A stretch of 64,000 bases of DNA, taken from positions 186,001-250,000 of the forward strand of contig JAGFNK010000025.1 of assembly GCA_025769875.1 (NCBI GenBank), read 5' to 3'. This document shows, in pieces, positions 11,259 to 21,713 of the stretch. This DNA comes from Russula earlei (lineage: Eukaryota; Basidiomycota; Agaricomycetes; Russulales; Russulaceae). Made by a program: the position numbers and the translations under genes. The notes under the pieces were generated by a model, which did not search any database, was not told the DNA's origin, and worked only from the letters and a program-made list of their open reading frames with translations. Positions within the stretch are counted from its first letter, which is position 1. The number at the start of each line of letters is the position of its first letter.

Positions 11259-11696
11259 TGTTGAATCGCGCAGTGATAAGGTAGATTAGATCATAATAGA
11301 TCTAATAAAATGATATTCAGTTTCTGTGAGATGAAAACTACTTGTGTCATATTTACCTAATAAAATGATACTACAATGCATAATCAGCTACTGATAAGAT
11401 CATGAGATAGTAAGTACTTACTTCAGTTTCTGTGAGACAAAACTGAAGTATCTACTGTATGTACGATGCCCTTAAGTATCTGAGAGGCATCCCTAATTAT
11501 TTTGTCTGTAGGTAACTATCAAATTGTTTTCATGATCACTATGTGCTAGCTACCAATTGTCTTAGATCACACTATCAATTTTGCTATTGTATACATTGCA
11601 GCAACTGAGCTGAAACACTTATGTGGTCCGGGCCTGTGGGCTGCCTGGACAGTTTGGGCCGATGCATCAATGCTTCAGCTACTCCTTATCTCAACA
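11259..11696 (-). mobile_element. Solo LTR 1 (Copia-like family)
   Basis: The 438-bp sequence begins TGTTGAATCGCG and ends TTATCTCAACA, with TG...CA ends. It is flanked by perfect 5-bp direct repeats CATAT (11254-11258 and 11697-11701). No retrotransposon interior follows, so this is a solo LTR left by LTR-LTR recombination. It is related, in reverse orientation, to the Copia LTRs at 53385 and 57812, sharing the motifs around gtaagtact, the paired aaactgaag blocks and ctagctacc-attgtc. Confidence 0.88.
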
Positions 11697-12231
11697 CATA
11701 TGAGTTACACAAACAATGCATCAAAGAATTACTTGAAATGACATTAGGAAAATCTGGAAAAAACTTAGCCAACTTAACATGCTTATTTCATCCTTAAGCC
11801 TTACTCAAGCTGCTTATTTTTTGCTTAGACAATTGGTCAGCAAGAGTATCTAAGGCCCCATTTGGCAATGAAACTTTTACAAAATTTTAAAACTTTTACA
11901 AATGTTTTGAAATTCAGGGTTTTCTGGAGTCAGTTGTGTGACAGGAGTACTCATCATTGAAAAACTGTTGGGATATAGCAGCTTTAATTTGGCACTCAAA
12001 ATGACATCCAAAAATTGTTATGAACCTCCTTGCCCTCCTTAACACATAACCATCATGACATCATACAATGATTACCTCTACCCCTGTTGGAATGACCAAG
12101 TTGTCATCCTTACCCCAAGGCCTTGTCCAGGCCATGAAAGTGCCCTCCAGCACCCAGTCACCAACCTTTGCAGAGGGACACACCCCATGAAGCCCATGTA
12201 AACAGGAGTGCCTCTGCAGAGTAGGGATGTT

Positions 12232-12335
12232 CCAGCCTGGCTTGGCCTGAAAGCCCCAGCTTTGGCTTTCTAAAACCCTAGGCCAGGCCAAAGCCATCAA
12301 CCCCAGCTTGGCCTGGCCTAGGCCACAGCTTTTGT
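12232..12335. repeat. GGCC-rich dispersed repeat, copy 1
   Basis: The segment is dominated by alternating gcttggcctg, ccccagctttggc and ccaggccaaagccatca words, many palindromic (GGCC, AGCT). Similar segments occur at about 13462-13600, 15335-15475 and 17343-17490. Confidence 0.7.
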
Positions 12336-12837
12336 ATGTAAGATTTTTTGTTGGTCTACACACAGGTTGGCTGCCAGTACAGTACTGGATGTGAGCCTGC
12401 TGGCCACATGACTTGTACCAGGCCCCTTGTGTGCCATGCATTCACTTTCCCTTCATCTTTCATCCCATTCACATCCCTCCTTCCAACTATCATCATTCCT
12501 TCCACCTCACTCTCCTTCCTCACATTCCCACTCTCAATGTCATCCCAACCATGTTGCTCACTCTATGTCAGCAGACTATGACAATGGCTCAAGTCAATTG
12601 CCATCAATTCAATGTCACTCCCCTTGCTGCTCATTGCCTTCATCTCTTTGGTCTTTAAGTCAGAGCATGGCTCCTCTCCACACATTGACCTATGGCACAG
12701 CAACATCACTGTCTGTCTGTGCCTTGCAACCTCTTTCCCTTCCAAGACCATTCCTCAAGCATCATCCTCATGTCTGCCACACATCTACACATGAACCTGT
12801 ATGATGTGTTTGTCATTGTCACCATTGCCTTACTTGA

Positions 12838-12957
12838 GGGCTTGCTGCCCACAGCACCTCACCCATCATCATTGCTGCACTATTCAAGGGCTTGCTGCCC
12901 ACAGCACCTCACCCATCATCATTGCTGCACTATTCAAGGGCTTGCTGCCCATAGTGT
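12838..12957. repeat. 50-bp tandem duplication
   Basis: A 50-bp unit beginning agggcttgctgcccacagca is present twice without change (period 50) and starts a third, diverging copy (cttgctgcccatagtg). Confidence 0.85.
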
Positions 12958-13307
12958 CTCACCCCTGACATCATCACTGCACCACCTTGCACTCACAGAT
13001 TCATAGTAGGAAGAACAGGACTTTAGAATAGCACTTTTGTATTCAAGTATCAGTAGCTATTATCTTGTTCAAAGGGGAGCTCAGCTCTTTGCACATGGTT
13101 GTGCTGCTTTCCAGTAGTGAATTGAATATATTATGGAGTTGTTATGTTCTGGAGAGCATGATGAGGCATGGTAAGAGCATGGATTATACATGTGGAATGA
13201 GTGAAGTCCAGTGTACAACATGGTATGCTGCAGGACAAAGCAATCTAAGACTGAGGAAAGGGATTACGAGCAGCCAATGTGACTGAGCATTGCATATTGA
13301 CATATAG

Positions 13308-13600
13308 GCCACCAAGGCTTACATTATACATGTACTTGACTCAAGAAAAAAGGAAGATTGAGAGGGAAGCACAGATACAACAATTAAAAATGACAGGGAA
13401 CAATGGTGTGTCCATGTCCATACAAAGTTGATACATTAAAGTTTGATGATTACCCCAAATGATCAAAGCCAGGGCTTGACAGCCCAGCTTTGGCTTTTCA
13501 AATCACAGGCTGGGCCAAAGCCATCATGAAGCCACCACTTTGGCCTGGCTTGGCCTGGCCTATTTCAGCCTGAGGCCAGGCTGGGCACATCCCTAGCAGA
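13308..13600. repeat. Direct-repeat copy matching 16747-17490; includes GGCC-rich copy 2
   Basis: Starting at ggccaccaaggcttacatt, this stretch matches 16747-16788 joined to 17224-17490, through shared blocks such as gaaggttgagagggaa-like, aaaatgacagggaacaatgg and aagtttgatgat. The second copy is interrupted by solo LTR 2, so this copy represents the empty site. The downstream part carries the GGCC-rich motif (about 13462-13600). Confidence 0.75.
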
Positions 13601-14797
13601 GAGATGCAGAGGCTCATGGGCTGCTTTATCCCACCCAGACTGCCATATCCATCACTGCACAGCAGCACTACCATCCAAGTCCCAGTCACAGGGAACACAT
13701 GAGTCATGAGCAACTCAGTCACAGAGCATTCTCAGGTCACAGGACCAAACACATCCACAGTCACAAGAATTTGTTGTGTAGTCAACAGAGATGTCCATTT
13801 ACTGGTAAACAGACTTAGGTTGAAACTCTGCTCTGCATGTGAGTAGGAGATCATGGTGAAGATAAGACACCCAGGTGGTGGGAATGTGCAAGTGGGCAAG
13901 ACAGGCTGGTGGACTGTTGATGTGGCGCAGAGTCATGGATGCATGTAAACAATGTGGAGTGGTGGTAGAGCACAAGAAGGGGGACTTTGTTTGAAGTGCA
14001 TGCAAGAGGTATTCAAGAACAGAGAAGACCACTGATACATTTGCAGGCAATAAGAGGCTACTTTATATATTTTTTACAAGTATGTTACTTAAGGAATAAA
14101 ATAGGAGTAAATGATTTTTAGGAGCTTTTGGAGTCAGGAACAGAAGTAAGATAGAAATGAAAAATGTATAGTGAAAGAACTTCAGACTTTGATGGAAATA
14201 ACACATTGCCTGTCTGTGTGACTGATGCACTTGTTCTGGTTTTGGTGTGTGCATGTGATTGAGTCATGCATTTGCATTTTTCTTGGATATGGGGGTTGTG
14301 GAGCCAGTATGGGATCAAGGGAATGTTGTTGCTTTTTAAAAAATTTTGATTTTGATCTGGATTGAACAATACTGAAAAAGGAGCAAAAGGAAAATGTATT
14401 TTCCCTTGAGGGGAGTGGAAAACATTGTGGGTCAAAAATGATCCTGGGGATGTGCCATGTTGCACTTTTGTGCTCCTCTGCACATGCCCCTGGCAGCCTG
14501 AAACTGCCAGATCATTTGCTGAATGCACTCATAGGAGGACAGTAGACCTGCCAGTAATAGTCAGATGGTCTGTGCACCATTACCTGTTATGTATATAAAC
14601 CCACCAATTGTCAATAACAATCCTTAGACTGTCCATTTGTGATTCTTCCCCTGTACTCCATTGCAACTGCAGCTGTACCACTGTTACCTCCATTCTCCTC
14701 CAAGACAGTGGAATTTACAGACTTCCCTTGCTCCTCAGTGTACTCCTCCATGACTGTGCATTACAGGCCCCCTGCCCAACCCCTTGTACTCTGGCAT

Positions 14798-15174
14798 GAC
14801 CACAAGGTTCAGTAAACCCTGGCCTCCATGCTTACCTTCTCCAGGTCCCTGTCGCTGTCCCTGTTTGGTTTGTCCTTTGGACACAACTACTCATCCTCAG
14901 CTTCATTGCTCTCCAAATCTGGCACATCATCCTTGCTTTCACCAACTGCCCCTGCAGGCTGTAGTATTGGCCTAGCAGTGAGTACTTGACACAAGCTTCA
15001 GCAAGCCCTGCCCCCTCTCCCAAGTTCTCCAGGCCCACTTTGCCATTCCTGTTTGGTTTGTCCTTTGGACTCAACTTCTCATACTTTTCTTCATGGCTCT
15101 ACAAGTCCAATACATCATCCTTGCTTTCACTGACTGCCCCTGCAGGCTGTAGTATTGGCCCAGCAGTGAAAAAT
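14798..15174. repeat. Diverged tandem duplication, period about 189 bp
   Basis: Two adjacent copies share cctgtttggtttgtcctttg, catcatccttgctttcac and ctgcccctgcaggctgtagt in the same order and spacing, with scattered substitutions. No open frame spans them. Confidence 0.75.
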
Positions 15175-15334
15175 GGCAAGTGCAAGGTCACATGAAAACA
15201 ACAATAATTCTCTGCTGCTAGCAGATTCAATTATGCCTTGTTTCTCTTGGACACAATACCAAACCAATAACAATGAATGAAGCCAGGTTCAGACCAGACA
15301 CCCCATCCTGGAATGGTGGGGAGGGGTAGTACTG

Positions 15335-15475
15335 TTCTGGCCTGGCTTGGCCTGAAAGCCCCAGCTTTGGCTTAGCCTGAGGCAGCTTTGGCTTTCTCAA
15401 ATGCCAGGGCCAGGCCAAATCCATCAAACCCAGCTTGGCTCTGGCCCAGCTCAGCTTAGGCTGTGGCTTTTCTAT
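15335..15475. repeat. GGCC-rich dispersed repeat, copy 3
   Basis: It has the same word set as copies 1 and 2 (tggcctggcttggcctgaaa, ccagggccaggccaaat, ccagctcagcttaggctg). It lies in otherwise unique CpG-poor DNA. Confidence 0.65.
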
Positions 15476-16788
15476 GTAAAGTAAAATATGCATTGTTTCC
15501 ATACCAGTGACCAATGGATGCTACAAGGCTACCTCACTACTCAGACCAATACATAGTCTCCTCATCTTCATCCTCAATCAGTAGCTCATCCTAAAAAAAC
15601 CTGTCAACGTCTGACTCCTCAGCATCCTCTGAATTCCCTCTAGCCACATCTACTAACTCTTCATTGTGTTCCTCCAATTTAAATGTTGATGACAGTGCAG
15701 GTTCTCAAAAGAGCAAGTCATGCTGGATTGCACATTTGATGCACTGGAGGGCCTCCACAATGTTACCCTTGAGACAACTGCAGCATTTTGATATTATGAT
15801 CCCCCCCTGCAAGAATACACAATTGCTTGAGACTGACAACATAATTTCAAGATAGTCCTGTGCAAGTGAACTCCATGCAGAATGATAGCATTGTGCATTG
15901 TACTATGAGATCTTGTTAGCCACAGGTTGTCAGAGTGTTCAGTCCAAAATACTTACACCACTCCCAGGTGCCAGCTTTGGCACACCAGACCTTTGCAGCC
16001 TTTGTGTGCAATACATCAGCACCCCTCTGCTGCCAAATATCCTGCCCCAAATGGGGGCCAACACGCCTCACCTGTCAATGTTCTCAGAATCACTCATGTT
16101 TGCTGGTGGCAGGCCATGCCCCATGCCATCCATTGGTGGCATCAGCACATGAATCCATGTTGCAAAGGGGGCATGATGTGCACTCCTAAGTTCTTCCATC
16201 CTGGTGTGATTGGCACTCATCTCTGGCCATTTGTTGATCTGTAGATCACCACTGCTATCCTCATCTCAGAGATGTGATGGTGCCACATGACTCATAGACT
16301 AGCTGGCATGCCAAACAGTGCAAAGATCATGTCCTGTGTCAGTGCAGCTGGGAATGTGTCAGGCACATGCACCTCAAAAAGACATGATAACAATGAAATT
16401 TGTGCTCCAGTGGGAGGAGGAAATGCCACTAAGTGATGGCACTGTAACAAATGTGAGGGATATGGATGGTGGTGTGGATGGAGCAGCAGGAATAGGTCTG
16501 AGCTCACCAAATTGGTGGTGATTGAACCAAGTGAAGAGCAAGACCTTTGTCTTTGTTGATGGTGGTTGGCAGTTGGGATATTGAAAAAGAGCTTGAAAGA
16601 GCACTGATCTCCTTGACAAGTTGTTGTTGTTGTTTGACTGTTTCAGGAGTGGACATTTTGGACACAGAAGGGGGAGGAGTGCAAGTGAAAGCAAAAAATA
16701 GTTAGCAAGCATTGGGCACATTGTCATCATAAATAGTTGAAGGATAGGCCACCAAGGCTTACATTGTACATGTACTTGAGCAAAAAAG

Positions 16789-17223
16789 TGTTGAATCACG
16801 CAGTGATAAGGTAGATTAGATTGTAATAGATCTAATAAAATGATATTCAGTTTCTGTGAGACGAAACTACTTGTGTCATATTTACCTAATAAAATGATAC
16901 TACAACATGTAATCAGCTACTGATAAGATTGTGAGATAGTAAGTACTTACTTCAGTTTCTGTGAGACAAAACTGAAGTATCTACTGTATGTACGATGCCC
17001 TTAAGTATCTGAGAGCGTCCCTAATTATTTTGTCTGTAGTAACTATCAAATTGTTTTCACGATCACTATGTGCTAGCTACCGATTGTCTTAGATCACACT
17101 ATCAATTTTGCTATCATACACATTGCAGCAACTGAGCTGAAACGCTTATGTGGTCTGGGCCTGTGGGCCACCCAGACAGTTTGGGCCGATGCATCAATGC
17201 TTCAGCTACTCCTTATCTCAACA
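16789..17223 (-). mobile_element. Solo LTR 2 (same family as LTR 1)
   Basis: The 435-bp sequence is close to LTR 1, starting TGTTGAATCACG and ending TTATCTCAACA. It is flanked by 5-bp direct repeats AAAAG (16784-16788 and 17224-17228). The interrupted sequence continues on both sides and matches the uninterrupted copy at about 13308-13500, confirming a true insertion. Confidence 0.9.
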
Positions 17224-17342
17224 AAAAGAAGGTTGAGAGGGAATTGCAGATATGAAGATAAAAATGACAGGGAACAATGGTGTCTCCATGCAAAGGTGAT
17301 AAATTAAAGTTTGATGATGCATGATTTCCCAAAATGATCCAA

Positions 17343-17490
17343 GCCAGGGCTTGGATGGCCTGGCTCTGGCTTTTCAAATCACAGGCCAGGCCAAAGCCAT
17401 CATGAAGCCATCACTTTGGCCTGGCCCAGCCCAGCCTATTTTGACTCAGCTTGGCCCAGCTCACAGTCTGAGGCCAGGCCTGGCACAGCA
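17343..17490. repeat. GGCC-rich dispersed repeat, copy 4
   Basis: Blocks such as ccaggccaaagccatcatga and ggcctggcccagcccagcct match copy 2 most closely. It lies between solo LTR 2 and solo LTR 3. Confidence 0.65.
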
Positions 17491-17635
17491 CTAGGGAGGG
17501 GGGATCATACATCATATTTGCTTTGTGATCCAGACTTTTCAAATCTGGTAGAGCATTGGAAAACATGAGCTGGACAGGACACAGGCATCAAAGTCACCAT
17601 TGCAGTTGCAAATGAGGATGTGATGATTGCACTCA

Positions 17636-18017
17636 TGAGGAATTGCACAGTTATAAGATAACATAGATCTAATCAAAGATGACCACAATACACAATTAGC
17701 TACTGATAAACAAGATAAGATCAAGAGATAGTAAGTACTCACTTCCATTTCTGTAAGACAAAACTGAAGTATCTACTGGGTATACAATGCTCTTAAGTAT
17801 TCAAGAGCATCCCTAATTATAGTATATGTAGGTACCATCAATTATTTATGAGGGATCACTCTGTACTAGCTACCAATTGTCTCAAATCATACTATCAATT
17901 TAGCTATCATATGCACTGCAGCAACTGAGTTGAGCTGCTGATGTGGCTCTGGCCATTTGGACCACCCAGGCAGTTTGGGCCAACACATCAACACCTCGGC
18001 TACAGCTTATCTCAACA
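17636..18017 (-). mobile_element. Solo LTR 3 (older, diverged copy)
   Basis: The 382-bp sequence aligns along its length with LTRs 1 and 2 but has more substitutions and deletions. It starts TGAGGAATTGCACAG, compared with TGTTGAATCGCGCAG, and ends TTATCTCAACA. Imperfect 5-bp flanks ACTCA and GCTCA (17631-17635, 18018-18022) look like a decayed target-site duplication. Its right edge coincides with the return of CpG-rich host DNA. Confidence 0.75.
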
Positions 18018-18022
18018 GCTCA

Positions 18023-19657
18023 GGCCTGAGGGCATCGCGTAAAGATTACTCGTCATGCATAGACCCCGTTTCTCGAGCTAGCGTTGGCATGTCCCACGGC
18101 CACGATAGATGTCCGACGCTGCGGACTTGGGCAGTGCATAGACAAGTATGCGGGGGGCCGCGTCACGGCCGAGGACCTTCTTTCCTTCTTCTTTCCGTCT
18201 CTCTTCGGCCTTTCCGATCCCAGAAATCGATTTTGTTTCATCGCGGGACGTGTCGGAGAGTGCATAGTTGGAATCAATGCCGTCTATATCTCGCATCGCG
18301 GTGTGAGACATTTGCGCCACGCTGTAAAAGTGATCATGCATAGCTCTGTACGCCGAAAGGAACGAAATTTGTTAGAAGGACAGGAAGCCGAAAAGAAACG
18401 AACCCCTACACCTCTAAAATGCGATCATGATCCCCATACGCAAAAGAAAAGCGGGAAGTAGTGTATCACGGCTAAGTATAGTTTGTCGACGGAAGCAGAC
18501 TAGGGCGGCCCGGGCTATGATACGGATTATTTATTGAACGATGGTGTTGTCAACGATTCAACGATGCCAACGGACACCTACATCTAGAAACCCGTTAGAG
18601 GTCATCAAGGGCGCAGATCCTTCAGTGGGTCCTAAATCCGAGAAGCCCAAGCGAAGAGCAAAGAGCTGAAATCCCGCCTGTATTTCCTTAAACTGCAAGG
18701 ACATCGCCGTTGGCACCTTGAGCGTTTACAGGCGCCCCGCTACCCTGAGTGTAATTTCTACCCTGCCCCCTAGAGCTCTTATCTATCGACTTAACATTGC
18801 TTGGCTTGCCTCGCATCAGCAAGCTCACTTGTCACGAGAGGACTATACGAAACCAGACGACTCACTTATAGTACTCTCTAGCTGACACCCAGTTCCAGAT
18901 CTGAGGATGGCGAACTCACGTTGCCAGTGCATGCCCTCCACAAGTCACAATTCCCCTCACGGTGCAATAAATTTCTCAGATCCCAGTCCAGTCTGTCGAC
19001 TGTATCTCTTTTGCTCTTACTCCGCCCCTACCGTCAACCAATTCCTTGATCCTCATTCACGAACACTCTCCCATCATTCCGATCACCCGTGCATCATTGA
19101 AATGGACTACCGAAGCCAACATGAACTGACGAAGTGTTCTCCGTCGTCGACTGCTTGCTTTGATGGTGTACGCTCTCACCACATTGCAAGTCAGTCAGGT
19201 TTAGGTACGTCCGTTATTTATCCCTGCTGTTGCTCTGTCATACGACATACAGGTTTCAAGTTGCATTGTCGCGGTGGCGTTCATCCGACAACGTCTTTGC
19301 CGCGCAACTGAAAATCCATAAACCCGACCTGCGTCTTCCAATGCTGATGCATTGATCGTATTAAGACGTCAGACCTTTACTTGGGCAATCAGATCACGGC
19401 ACAGAACGTTCTCCGTGGCTGCGGACGCACTACGGCCATCCACTGCCTCTGACTTGCAACAATGGACACGGTTGACGCACCACTCTGAAAACAGCAACGA
19501 CGGAAGGAGCAGAACTCCCTGGTCTACCAAATATAAATGGGTACCTGAATGATGGAGGGCTGTATGCCCTACAAAGTTTACATACTCCCGGCTAGCAAAG
19601 AGTACGCGATCTCCTGCGAGTCCTAGTTGGACCATTTTGACACCATAGGCTTTGCAG
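18023..19657. other. Host-like DNA without a confidently supported gene
   Basis: CpG content returns to host level at 18023. Open frames at 18084-18461 (plus) and 18907-19311 (plus) have no recognisable domain. Upstream exons of the gene at 19658 may lie here, but none similar to the 5' exon of copy A was found. Confidence 0.35.
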
Positions 19658-20534
19658 ATGGACCTATACGTTGACGGCAACATCGCTCAAATGTTCGGCC
19701 CTGAGAGCGCGTCGTTGTACTTCTCGCGTCTTTTGGGGGTGGAAGCTCGGTTTCTCCGTCCGACCGTCTCCCAGGAGTGGCCCCGCGCTTTCTTTCTCAC
19801 AAGCCCTGCGGTCCAGAATGCGCGTCCATCCTTTTTCATCAATGGACAGCCTGCTTGGCTGCTCGATTATGCGATCGGCCCAGTTGGCACAGTCGTTCCG
19901 CAGCGCATTTGGTCGTCAGGAGGCCTTACGGACACCCAACGTCAATCCAATGCGTCGTTGAATATGCCCATTTTCTTCGTTCGCGATGATCTTGTGGGCC
20001 TCGGTTTACCCCTGCTTGACGCCTTGTCTGGTGACCGTGCGATGCTACGAGGCGCGGGTGAAGGGGCTCCAGTCGGTGACAGCTCGACCACGTACATCCG
20101 TATCAACGTAAGCGTCATCTCGTTTTGAAACCGTACATCTTATTGAGACTGTGCACCGACGTTTGCTTCTAGTGGCCTGGTTACGACCAATGGAGCACGC
20201 AGATAATGACCAAAGACCAGACGTCCCAGCACAGCGTAATTTCCCTACAAAAATTTGCAAAGCGCGTCGCGAGCGCGGTGAACCGGTTCTTGGATGTAAG
20301 CGCGTCCTCGCATTCCAGCGGTCACCGTCGTTTTGATGGGTATTCCGATCGGTTCAGGGGGCCCAGCGTTTTGAAGGACAAGACCCAAACTGGCGAATCG
20401 GAGACGGAGGGATCGCCAGGGAACAGGTCATCCTTCTCGGGGCCGTTCAGGTCTCGCGGGGGAGCTGGCAGCCGATTCTTCAGCTCAATCGCTTTGTTGT
20501 GCCCCGACGTCACCACATCCCCGGATTACCGTAA
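19658..20534 (+). CDS. Conserved hypothetical protein, copy B (paralogue of 7180-8292)
   Basis: Three exons (19658-20107, 20173-20295, 20358-20534) splice in phase to about 249 aa. The middle exon is exactly 123 nt, as in copy A. The protein begins MDLYVDGNIAQMFG and shares PAWLLDY, GTVVPQRIWS, LNMPIFFV, WSTQIMTKDQTS and GSWQPILQLNRF with copy A. The first exon follows a plausible acceptor (tttgcag), so an upstream exon may be missing from this model. No transmembrane segment, signal peptide or known motif is visible. The two paralogues are separated by a 7-kb transposon island and a secreted-protein candidate. Function unknown. Confidence 0.66.
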
Positions 20535-21713
20535 TCTCGTCGTGAGTCGGGAAAGGGTATGTATGGCCCAGTGGCTACGTTAGATGCATTTTTTTAAAAA
20601 AAAAAAGTGCCTATCGAATGGCATTGAGACGCTGCCTTTGCTGGAGAACATAGGGTGACACCCGTAGGACATTGTACGGTCAAACCAATCGGCACACGGC
20701 GACTCGATGAGGAAATCTGGGTCGGGGATCGGAACCTACTCGCGGTCAGTCCGCGCGAACCGCTATCTCTTAGACATCAGACATCGATGCTTCGATTCGT
20801 GCTACCAGCGTGATGCTGGCGCCGATGCTGTCTGACCGAGGCGAGCTGCGCCTTTGACGTCGACCGGAAAAAAATCTAGAGTTGCTGAGCGCATGCATAA
20901 GTGTGAGATGATAAAATTTTCACCTAGTAGGAGGTCCGCTACGGGTAGAAGTTCCTCATGGTGGATGAATTCTCTGATGTTTTTTCGCATCCTGCTTGGC
21001 CACTTCTCGAGTCCTCTTGGCCGGCGTTGATGCACACCATGGTTGGGTGGGATTTTGAAACTTTTCAAAAGGCGTGTGCACAACACAGCACGTTCCCGAC
21101 TTGACATGGGTCGACTCGACAACTCTGATAACACGTGAAAAAAGGACGACCCCCCTGTCGGCTCGTCTACAAACATACAGTGCTGACTCCCAACAAGTCC
21201 AGCCCACTTATTAGTGAACGCTCCCGGAACCCGGCTAGCACCAATGGCGACGAGAACGAGGACGATGAGGGGCACGGATCTTACAATTAGGGTTCGGTCA
21301 GCCTCTGTGTGACTCACACTTGCAGATCTCAGAGCTTCGATTCGTGCGACCTGAGACGCCGCTGATGTCGGCGGGTGCGGGCATGTGGTGTGCCGTCCGT
21401 GATCGAGCCAGAGCCGCTGACCGCTACGAGTTTGCAATAGTGCAAAACAAACACAAGTAAGGATTGAAACTTGGTCCCGGGTTCGCACTGATCGGGACGT
21501 GACGCCAAAAAGCCGTTCTTGCCGTATTGCCCCAGCACAGCTTTTTAGAAGGTGGCAGGTCAAGTCCGAGTCCGAGGGAAGATTATGTCTAGCAGATGTG
21601 CAGATAAGGTACGTGATGCCATATCACTAATACTATGTATGTGTGGAATGGTGGGATGCGCGACAGATAAGTGTAATAAAAAATGATGATGCATGGCATA
21701 TCAGGACGGAAAA
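20535..21713. other. Intergenic region with an unsupported 253-codon minus-strand frame
   Basis: A 253-codon frame on the minus strand (20802-21563) has one hydrophobic stretch (VRSVPLIVLVLVAIGASRVP) but no recognised domain and may be chance. A T7-A12 run occurs at 20589-20606. The word cttcgattcgtgc appears twice (about 20789 and 21336). Otherwise nothing was seen. Confidence 0.35.

Larger units (their letters stand above)
11104..18022. repeat. CpG-depleted, A/T-rich repeat island
   Basis: About 6.9 kb of non-coding sequence holds three solo LTRs, tandem duplications and four copies of a GGCC-rich segment, each listed separately. Between 11.70 and 16.78 kb I find only about five CpG dinucleotides by eye, while flanking host DNA has several per line. 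TpG and CpA are abundant, which fits old methylated repeats whose CpGs have decayed by deamination. Open frames here are short and have no recognisable protein similarity. Confidence 0.8.

Noticed and set aside
12061..12804. Several 100-126 codon frames in the CpG-poor island
   Set aside because: They overlap in multiple frames, have no similarity to known proteins, and lie in decayed repeat sequence.
11259..17223. LTR 1 and LTR 2 as the ends of one 6-kb retrotransposon
   Set aside because: Each LTR has its own different 5-bp target duplication (CATAT; AAAAG). No primer-binding site follows LTR 1, and there is no retroelement coding between them.
20802..21563. 253-codon minus-strand frame as a gene
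   Set aside because: No domain, no splice context, no paralogue; kept only as a note in the intergenic entry.
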